Shown piece by piece: positions 57,930-64,000 of a DNA stretch of 64,000 nucleotides. The stretch covers positions 3,038,001 to 3,102,000 of the forward strand of contig NZ_CP040128.1 in the NCBI RefSeq assembly GCF_007874125.1, read 5' to 3'. Both the position numbers and the translations under genes were made by a program. The DNA comes from Noviherbaspirillum sp. UKPF54. Its GTDB lineage: Bacteria; Pseudomonadota; Gammaproteobacteria; Burkholderiales; Burkholderiaceae_D. Position 1 is the first letter of the stretch; every line of letters begins with the position of its first letter. The notes beneath the pieces were generated by a model. The model searched no databases, was not told the origin of the DNA, and saw only the letters and a program-made list of their open reading frames with translations.

Positions 57930-58104
57930 GATGATCGTAGTTGCATGTCAATAAATTATGGTTAGCAAATATCAAGGTTTACTAACCGCAAGTTTCTCTA
58001 TGGCATGCTTTCCCTAAAGAAGTTCCTTGAGAAATAAATTTTTACGAATACCCCATCCTTATTAACCGGCGTCAATGAAGTAACACGCAGCAATAGGGAA
58101 GTAC

Positions 58105-58144
58105 AAAAACGACAAGAGCCCGCGCTATGACACGCAGGCTCTTG
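58105..58144 (-). terminator. Rho-independent terminator of the export lipoprotein gene
   Basis: CAAGAGCC (58113-58120) and GGCTCTTG (58137-58144) form an 8-bp stem with further GC pairing inside. On the minus strand a five-T tract follows within four bases. It lies about 40 bases after the stop codon at 58186. Confidence 0.8.
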
Positions 58145-58185
58145 AAAGCGAGAACGGGAAACGGCGGCGAAAGACCGCCGCTAAG

Positions 58186-58815
58186 CTAGAAAAAACTTTC
58201 CGGAATGACTAGAACATCGCCGGGCCGCATCGGGATATTGGCCGAAAGATCGCCATCCTTGATCAAATCGTTGAGACGGACCGGCACCTTTTGGAGGCTG
58301 CCTTCCTGTTTCCGAAGGATGCGCGCGCTGTTTCCCGACGCATAAGGAGTGATCCCCCCGACGGCAATTACTACATCCATCAGCGACATACCTTTACGAT
58401 AAGGCAATGCCTGCGGTTTCACCGCCTGCCCAATGATGCGGATTTGTTCGCCGTAGGGGCCGCTAAATTTCGTCACGGTGACGGTCACTACCGGTTGCTG
58501 GATGAATTTCGACAGTGCCTTTTCGATGTCGCGCGCGAGATCCGTCGAAGTCTTGCCGCTGGCCTGCAAATCTTCCACTAGCGGCGTCGTGATCTTGCCG
58601 TCAGGGCGCACAGGCGCCGTCAGTGAAATGTCCGGATAACGCCAGACCAGGATATGGAGGCTGTCGCCTGGGCCGATCAGGTAATCGTGGCTGTACGATT
58701 CATCGCTAGTATTCGCAATGGATTCCGGAGCCGTCTTGCATCCTCCCAAGACGAACATCGCCAACATGCAAGTCATGCACGCCAACGCGCGCACGAAAAT
58801 AGAATAGTTTTTCAT
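58186..58815 (-). CDS. XrtA-system polysaccharide export lipoprotein (Wza-like, TIGR03027 type)
   Basis: 209-residue outer-membrane export protein. Lipoprotein signal with LGGCKTA (Cys at about 26). The polysaccharide export domain starts with YLIGPGDSLHILVWRYPD, and SLBB-like segments follow (IRIIGQAVKPQALPYRKGMS, VMDVVIAVGGIT-like helix). It is much shorter than E. coli Wza, as usual for this family, and may work with the barrel protein at 24629. In many XrtA loci this gene sits next to the chain-length determinant; here it is about 35 kb away. Confidence 0.93.
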   Translation of the reverse strand: MKNYSIFVRALACMTCMLAMFVLGGCKTAPESIANTSDESYSHDYLIGPGDSLHILVWRYPDISLTAPVRPDGKITTPLVEDLQASGKTSTDLARDIEKALSKFIQQPVVTVTVTKFSGPYGEQIRIIGQAVKPQALPYRKGMSLMDVVIAVGGITPYASGNSARILRKQEGSLQKVPVRLNDLIKDGDLSANIPMRPGDVLVIPESFF

Positions 58816-58929
58816 TGCTTATATATCCTCCCTACTGATGAAACGCTTCCTGCTGAAGCCTGTTCGCTTTCCGGCAAGGCTCAATTTCCTCCGGAAGATC
58901 CGAATCGCCATGCCTGAATATATGCTGCG

Positions 58930-59991
58930 TCACGCGACAGCAGGATGCAGCTGTCGCTGATGAGAGACAAGGCATGCAAGGCCAGCATGAATGTCATGCG
59001 TCGGCTCGAATCCCAGCAAGCGCCTCGCCTTGGAGATATCGGCTTGGGAATGGCGAACGTCTCCCTCGCGAAAACCGACATGCTTTGCCTCCTGGCTGCG
59101 CATGTCCGGATTCTCTTGTTCCAGCAAAGCGCGTATTGCGCTGAACAATTCATTGAGCGTGGTCCGATCTCCCAGTGCGATGTTGTAGACCTGGTTGATA
59201 GCATCCGGGTCATCGCAAAATGCCGCAAGCAGGTTGGCCTGAATCACGTTCTCGATGAAGCAGAAATCGCGGCTGGTTTCGCCATCGCCGTTGATGTGCA
59301 CCTGTTCGTTACTGCTCAGGGCAGCGATCCATCTCGGTATTACCGATGCATAGGCCCCGTGCGGATTTTGCCGCGGACCGAATACGTTGAAGTAACGCAG
59401 CCCGATCGTTTGCATTCCGTAACGCAGCTGGAATACGCCGGCATAGAGTTCGTTGACGTACTTCGTGACGGCATAGGGCGACAATGGGCTCCCGATCACC
59501 GATTCGACCTTCGGCAGCGCAGGGTGGTCGCCGTACGTTGAACTCGATGCGGCATAGATGAAGCGTCTGACCGACGCGTCGCGCGCAGCCACGAGCATGT
59601 TCAGGAAGCCGGTGACATTGTTTTCGTTCGTCAGTATCGGATCCTCGATCGAACGCTGTACCGAGCCGAGCGCCGCTTCATGCAGCACGAAGTCGACGCC
59701 ATTGCATGCCTCTTCGCAATCCGGCAGGTTGCGGATATCGCCGCGTAATGCGCGGAAATTACTCCATGCTTGCGCCCCCACCAACTTGCGCACTTCGTCG
59801 AGATTGTGCTGAAAACCGGTCGAGAAGTTATCCAGTCCAGTAACACGCTGCCCCAGGCGCAACAGCGTCTCCAAGAGGTTGGAACCGATGAATCCGGCCA
59901 CGCCCGTGATCAGCCAGTGATACTGGCGCTGTTCGAGGTGACGGCATACCTCGGCATAACGCACTGGAAGAAGCGCCTCGTCATTCTTCAT
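58930..59991 (-). CDS. tviC: UDP-HexNAc(A) 4-epimerase, SDR family (TviC/WbpP-like)
   Basis: 353-residue extended SDR enzyme. NAD-binding [12 protein letters not shown] near residue 31, catalytic region ASSSTYGD and the YxxxK motif in [31 protein letters not shown] is the segment typical of the WbpP/TviC group that acts on N-acetylated UDP-hexoses. The dehydrogenase gene ends directly before its ATG (0 bases between). Together they convert UDP-GlcNAc to UDP-GlcNAcA and UDP-GalNAcA, the Vi-antigen pathway. The exact substrate is inferred from the pairing. Confidence 0.9.
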   Translation of the reverse strand: MKNDEALLPVRYAEVCRHLEQRQYHWLITGVAGFIGSNLLETLLRLGQRVTGLDNFSTGFQHNLDEVRKLVGAQAWSNFRALRGDIRNLPDCEEACNGVDFVLHEAALGSVQRSIEDPILTNENNVTGFLNMLVAARDASVRRFIYAASSSTYGDHPALPKVESVIGSPLSPYAVTKYVNELYAGVFQLRYGMQTIGLRYFNVFGPRQNPHGAYASVIPRWIAALSSNEQVHINGDGETSRDFCFIENVIQANLLAAFCDDPDAINQVYNIALGDRTTLNELFSAIRALLEQENPDMRSQEAKHVGFREGDVRHSQADISKARRLLGFEPTHDIHAGLACLVSHQRQLHPAVA

Positions 59992-61362
59992 TCACAGCCT
60001 CCACGCGCTGAAACCGGCTGCGCGCAGCTGATCCAGATCGAATTTCGACTTCACATCGATAAAGCATCCCTGTTCGACGAGCTTGGCGCCGTACTCGGCC
60101 AATGGGCGCTCCACCACTTCGCGGTGCGCTACGGCGACCACCATTGCCTTGGCGCGCGGCAGCTCATCCCACTGCTCCAGTTGGATGCCGTATTCATGAA
60201 GCGCTTCGGACGAGTCGGCCAGAGGGTCGCATACGTGTACTTCCAGTCCGAACGACTTGAGCTCCCTGATCATGTCGGCCACCTTCGAGTTTCTCAAGTC
60301 CGGGCAATTCTCCTTGAAGGTAAGGCCAATGACATTAACCACGCTGCCCTTGACGGGAAAACCTGCGCGAATGATTTCCTTGACCGTTTTCTCGGCGACG
60401 AACTTCGCCATGCCGTCGTTGATGCGGCGCCCGGCCAGAATAACTTGCGGATGGTACCCGGCCATGACCGCCTTGTGTGTCAGATAGTACGGGTCGACAC
60501 CGATGCAGTGGCCGCCCACCAGCCCCGGCTGAAAGCGCAGGAAATTCCACTTGGTGCCGGCCGCCTCCAGCACTTCGGAGGTATCGATGCCGAGCATGTC
60601 GAATATGATCGCCAGTTCGTTCATCAACGCGATATTCAAGTCGCGCTGGGTATTTTCGATCACCTTTGCCGCTTCGGCGACACGGATGCTTGATACGGGA
60701 AATACCCCGGCGTTTATGATCGAACCATAAAGTGCTGTGACCTTCTTTACTGTTTCGGCATCGTCTCCCGAAACAATCTTCAGAATCGAGGTCAGCGTAT
60801 GCTCCTTGTCGCCAGGATTGATACGCTCCGGTGAAAATCCGACGTGGAAGTCTTTCATCCACTGCATGCCGGAATGCCGTTCCAGAACCGGGATGCAGAT
60901 TTCCTCGGTCGCACCTGGATATACAGTCGATTCATAAACGACGATTGCACCGCGCTTCATGTGCTTGCCGACAACCGTGCTCGCACCAATCAAGGGAGCG
61001 AAATCCGGATTGTGCGCATTGTCCACCGGTGTCGGCACGGCGACCACAATGTAATCGGCCTCGGCCAGCGCGCTGGCGTCGCAGGTTGGCTTCAGCAACG
61101 ATGCGGCGCGCAGTTCGTTCGACGAAACTTCTCCTGTGGGATCGATATGGCGCTTGTAGTTCTCGATTTTCGCTTCCGAGAGGTCATAGCCAATCGTCCG
61201 ATATTTCTTGCCGAAGGCAACTGCCAACGGCAGGCCTACGTAGCCTAATCCCACTACGGCGACGACACCGATGTCGTCCGATGAATTGCGGCTGAGCTGG
61301 TTGATTTTCTCTATCTGGGCGGAAATGTCGCCGGCGCGCGCAGTGTCGGGGCTGGTGTACAA
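59992..61362 (-). CDS. tviB: UDP-N-acetylglucosamine 6-dehydrogenase (TviB/WbpO-like)
   Basis: 456-residue UDP-sugar dehydrogenase that oxidises C6 of UDP-HexNAc to the uronic acid with two NAD. NAD-binding motif VVGLGYVGLPLAVAFG, catalytic Cys in VGGHCIGVDPYYLTHKA, and the C-terminal UDP-binding domain (NVIGLTFKENCPDLRNSK). No ATG is available in frame upstream of the conserved core. TTG61362 has AGGA at an ideal 6-base distance, so it is preferred over TTG61377, which is directly preceded in frame by a stop. The first 35 residues before the Rossmann fold are not conserved. Confidence 0.92.
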   Translation of the reverse strand: MYTSPDTARAGDISAQIEKINQLSRNSSDDIGVVAVVGLGYVGLPLAVAFGKKYRTIGYDLSEAKIENYKRHIDPTGEVSSNELRAASLLKPTCDASALAEADYIVVAVPTPVDNAHNPDFAPLIGASTVVGKHMKRGAIVVYESTVYPGATEEICIPVLERHSGMQWMKDFHVGFSPERINPGDKEHTLTSILKIVSGDDAETVKKVTALYGSIINAGVFPVSSIRVAEAAKVIENTQRDLNIALMNELAIIFDMLGIDTSEVLEAAGTKWNFLRFQPGLVGGHCIGVDPYYLTHKAVMAGYHPQVILAGRRINDGMAKFVAEKTVKEIIRAGFPVKGSVVNVIGLTFKENCPDLRNSKVADMIRELKSFGLEVHVCDPLADSSEALHEYGIQLEQWDELPRAKAMVVAVAHREVVERPLAEYGAKLVEQGCFIDVKSKFDLDQLRAAGFSAWRL

Positions 61363-61544
61363 GGCATGTCCTTTCAATCATTAATTCGAAGGCAATTGTT
61401 AACCGCAGCCCATTATTTGTTTTTGGCATGTTTATTCGTTGACAATCCTCAATAAAGCGCACTAGCAACATCCCCTACCATGAGGCCTGCACAAACCAGT
61501 TCGAGCTAGACCAATCAGGTCGCGGCACCTACAAGACATTCAAG

Positions 61545-61562
61545 CAGGCACGCGCTTGCCTG
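61545..61562. promoter_or_regulatory. Perfect inverted repeat before prsT
   Basis: CAGGCA (61545-61550) and TGCCTG (61557-61562) flank six bases, 30 bases before the prsT start codon. The sequence also contains GGCACG and TTGC, the halves of a sigma54 promoter, but with GG-N9-GC, one base short of the required spacing. It may be an operator or a degenerate RpoN site. Confidence 0.35.
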
Positions 61563-61591
61563 GCCCCACGACTTTCATACAAGAGGATGCG

Positions 61592-64000
61592 ATGGCGGTT
61601 CATAACGCACGCACTGCGATAAGCCTGGCGGCAACCCTGTCGTTGCTGGCGGCCGGCGTCGCCGGATGTACGCAGAGACAAAGCGTCAATTCACTGCTGA
61701 GCGAAGCAGCAAACTACGAACAGAGCGGCAACAGGAATGCGGCCATCATCCAGTTGAAAAACGCGCTCCAGCAGGATTCACGCAACGCCGAGGCACGCCA
61801 GCGGCTGGCATCGCTTTACCTACAATCGGGTGACGGTTCCTCTGCTGAAAAGGAGATCAGGCGCGCGATCGATGGCGGCATGTCTGCCGAAAAGGCGTGG
61901 CCGATATTGGCCAAATCGCTGCTTCTGCAGGGGCAATTCCAAAAGGTGATCGACGAGGCTCCGCCGGGCGCGCAGCATGACCCACAGTCGCTCGCCTTGC
62001 GCGGCGACGCTTATCTATCGCAAGGAAAATCCGGGGAAGCATCTGCAGCCTATGAGCAGGCACTGTCACTGCGCGAAAGCGATCCCGGCGCACTGGTCGG
62101 ACGAGCCCGGCTCAATGCTATTCGACGCGACTTCGCCGCAGCCCATGCCGATATCGACAAGGCCCTCACCGCCGATGAGAAAAATGTAGATGTCCGGCTA
62201 TTCAAGAGCCAGCTGCTGCAAATGGAAGACAAGCCCCAAGATGCATTGGCATCCTATTCGCGGGTGATCGAGATTGATCCCTCCAATATAGAGGGCAAGC
62301 TCGGCAGGGCATACTGCGAAATCGCACTGGAAAAATACGAAGACGCACAACGCGACCTTGACGCAATTCGCAAGCTGGCCCCCGGCAGAGCGGTCGTCCT
62401 CCATGCACAAGCGATGCTCGACTACAAGCAGGGCAAGCCGCAACAGGCGCTCGAAGCGGTGCAGCAAGTGCTGCGCGCTGCGCCCGAGTATGCTCCCAGC
62501 CTGCTGCTGGCGGGCGTGCTGCAAAAGGACCTCGGCGCGTATCAGCAAGCCGAAGACAACCTGAGCCGTTATCTCGACAAGGTTCCCGGCAATCTCTATG
62601 CCATCAAGCAGCTGGCTGCCGTCATCCTGAGGAATGGCGACGTACAGCGCGCGGCGAACGTGATCGAAAGCGGACTGAAATCTGCGCCTGACGACACCCA
62701 GCTGCTGGCTCTTGCCGGTGATGCCAATTTGCGGGAAAAGAATTTTGCCAAGGCGTCCACCTATTTTGAGCGCGCCGCGCGCAACGCTCCTGACTCCGCA
62801 AGAATCCTGACTGCGGTAGGGGTGAGCAAGCTCGCGCAGGGCGACAGCGCAGCTGCTACCGAGGTGCTAGAGAAGGCAGTCAAGCTGGACCAGCAATCGG
62901 TCGACGCCGGGCTGTTGCTGGTAAATGCCAAGATCGCAGCAAAACAATATGACAGCGCGCTTGCCACGCTCAAGAAATTGGCGGCTGACCACCCCGACAA
63001 CCCGGCGATTCCGAATCTTGCCGGTCACGTCTATCTCGGCATGCGGGACACGCGCAATGCGCGAGCGTCATTCGACAAGGCGCTGGCACTGCAACCGAAG
63101 TTCTTCGCCGCCGCGGCAAGCCTTGCCCGCCTCGACGTGCAGGAAAACAGGCATGACGCCGCCAGACAGCGCTTTGTTTCCCTCCTTGCGAAGGACCCGT
63201 CCAACGTTCTTGCCATGCTGGCGCTGGCGGAGCTTGCCAATATTCAGGGCAAGCCGGCCGATACGCTGACCTGGCTGGAGAAGGCAAACCGCGCCGATCC
63301 CAAGGATGACAAGGCAGCGGCCGCACTCGCAACGCAATACATGAACACAGGAAAATGGGACAAGGCCCTGACGTTTGCCAAGTCATTCGCCCTTGAAAAT
63401 TCGGAATCGCCACGTGCGTTGGACTTGCTCTCGCGCGTGCAGCTCGCCAACAAAGACCTGAACGGCGCGCTGGAGTCGCTGGAACGACTGGCCAAGCTCG
63501 TTCCGAACCCGGCCGGCGTCAATGTCCGCATCGCGCTCGCGCATATGTCCAAGCGCGACTTTCCCGCAGCGCGGGAAGCGGTGAACAAGGCATTGTCGGC
63601 GAGTCCCAACCTGCTGGAAGCACAATACGTCGACGGCTTGCTCAAGGCGCGCCAAGGCGACGCGGATGCGGCGCAGGCGATCGCCCGCAGACTCCAGAAG
63701 GAGCAGGCGCGCTCAGCCTATGGTCACCTGCTTGAAGCCGAGAGCTGGATGGCGCGCAAGAATTCCGCAGCTGCGGCGACATCCCTTGAAGCAGCCTTCA
63801 AGCTCGAACCCAATAGTGAAACGTTGTCCCGACTGCATCGCGCACTGGAGCTTTCCGGACGCGCAAATGAAGCCGACAGCCGGGCAAGCGAATGGCTAGC
63901 CGCGCACGCGAACGATCGCGCGGTGAGAATGCTGGTGGCGGAGTCGAATCTCTCGCGTCGGCAGTACAAGATCGCCATCGCACATTATGAGAAGCTACTG
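61592..64000 (+). CDS. prsT: PrsT, TPR-repeat lipoprotein of the XrtA/PEP-CTERM system (partial, 803 residues)
   Basis: The frame is open from ATG61592 to the right edge (803 codons without a stop), so the C-terminus is missing; the family is usually about 900 residues or slightly longer. Signal peptide with lipobox VAGC (Cys26). The rest is an almost unbroken array of tetratricopeptide repeats, roughly 34 residues each (for example AAIIQLKNALQQDSRNAEAR, and NARASFDKALALQPKFFAAA). GAGG 6 bases before the ATG supports the start. PrsT always accompanies exosortase A loci and is thought to be a periplasmic scaffold for assembly or sorting. Confidence 0.95.
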   Translation, partial: MAVHNARTAISLAATLSLLAAGVAGCTQRQSVNSLLSEAANYEQSGNRNAAIIQLKNALQQDSRNAEARQRLASLYLQSGDGSSAEKEIRRAIDGGMSAEKAWPILAKSLLLQGQFQKVIDEAPPGAQHDPQSLALRGDAYLSQGKSGEASAAYEQALSLRESDPGALVGRARLNAIRRDFAAAHADIDKALTADEKNVDVRLFKSQLLQMEDKPQDALASYSRVIEIDPSNIEGKLGRAYCEIALEKYEDAQRDLDAIRKLAPGRAVVLHAQAMLDYKQGKPQQALEAVQQVLRAAPEYAPSLLLAGVLQKDLGAYQQAEDNLSRYLDKVPGNLYAIKQLAAVILRNGDVQRAANVIESGLKSAPDDTQLLALAGDANLREKNFAKASTYFERAARNAPDSARILTAVGVSKLAQGDSAAATEVLEKAVKLDQQSVDAGLLLVNAKIAAKQYDSALATLKKLAADHPDNPAIPNLAGHVYLGMRDTRNARASFDKALALQPKFFAAAASLARLDVQENRHDAARQRFVSLLAKDPSNVLAMLALAELANIQGKPADTLTWLEKANRADPKDDKAAAALATQYMNTGKWDKALTFAKSFALENSESPRALDLLSRVQLANKDLNGALESLERLAKLVPNPAGVNVRIALAHMSKRDFPAAREAVNKALSASPNLLEAQYVDGLLKARQGDADAAQAIARRLQKEQARSAYGHLLEAESWMARKNSAAAATSLEAAFKLEPNSETLSRLHRALELSGRANEADSRASEWLAAHANDRAVRMLVAESNLSRRQYKIAIAHYEKLL

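Overview
The window looks like a chromosomal segment of a denitrifying betaproteobacterium, probably Burkholderiales near Oxalobacteraceae. This is an inference from gene content and order; there is no rRNA or other taxonomic marker here. It has three parts.

(1) About 1-10.6 kb, denitrification. On the minus strand the cd1 nitrite reductase operon reads nirS-nirC-nirF-nirDL-nirG-nirH-nirJ-nirN, followed by the nitric oxide reductase genes norC-norB (norB is cut by the left edge). nirE is divergent from nirS. Short overlaps suggest translational coupling through most of the heme d1 genes. The norCB upstream region carries an Fnr/Dnr-type box and several NsrR-like palindromes, consistent with control by low oxygen and NO.

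(2) About 10.6-14.5 kb, a four-subunit quinol:fumarate reductase operon (frdABCD, minus strand) with its own Fnr-like promoter, followed by a small exported protein with an internal duplication and a clear terminator.

(3) About 14.8-64 kb, one large exopolysaccharide/protein-sorting locus of the exosortase A (XrtA)/PEP-CTERM type. It starts with the initiating sugar-phosphate transferase, the PrsK/PrsR two-component pair (PrsR is a sigma54 activator) and two PEP-CTERM proteins preceded by sigma54-type promoter sequences. A long, tightly overlapping plus-strand run (22.2-42.1 kb) then encodes a chain-length determinant, tyrosine autokinase, outer-membrane protein, ATPase, UDP-GlcNAc 2-epimerase, two deacetylases, a FemAB-like protein, several glycosyltransferases, exosortase A, an amidotransferase and an O-antigen-ligase-like protein. 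Between 42.1 and 53.3 kb, two divergent groups encode a flippase, a second asparagine-synthase-like protein, a PLP decarboxylase, an AMP-forming acyl ligase, a GNAT-like protein, an acyl carrier protein, two alpha/beta-hydrolases, another glycosyltransferase and a TPR protein. The right end holds two modular lipoproteins with Ala-Pro linkers, the outer-membrane export lipoprotein, the UDP-HexNAc dehydrogenase/epimerase pair, and the start of prsT (open at the right edge).

Working model: WecB and TviB/TviC-like enzymes supply UDP-ManNAc, UDP-GlcNAcA and UDP-GalNAcA. The EpsB-like transferase and about six glycosyltransferases build a repeat unit. The flippase, ligase-like protein, chain-length/kinase pair and export lipoprotein move and polymerise it. 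XrtA processes PEP-CTERM proteins whose transcription PrsK/PrsR and sigma54 control. The ACP-centred set of enzymes is the least understood part: the families are known companions of exosortase A but their chemistry is not established, and two active-site oddities here (Cys and Arg in place of Ser at the hydrolase elbows, and a displaced amidotransferase Cys) are the best leads in the window.
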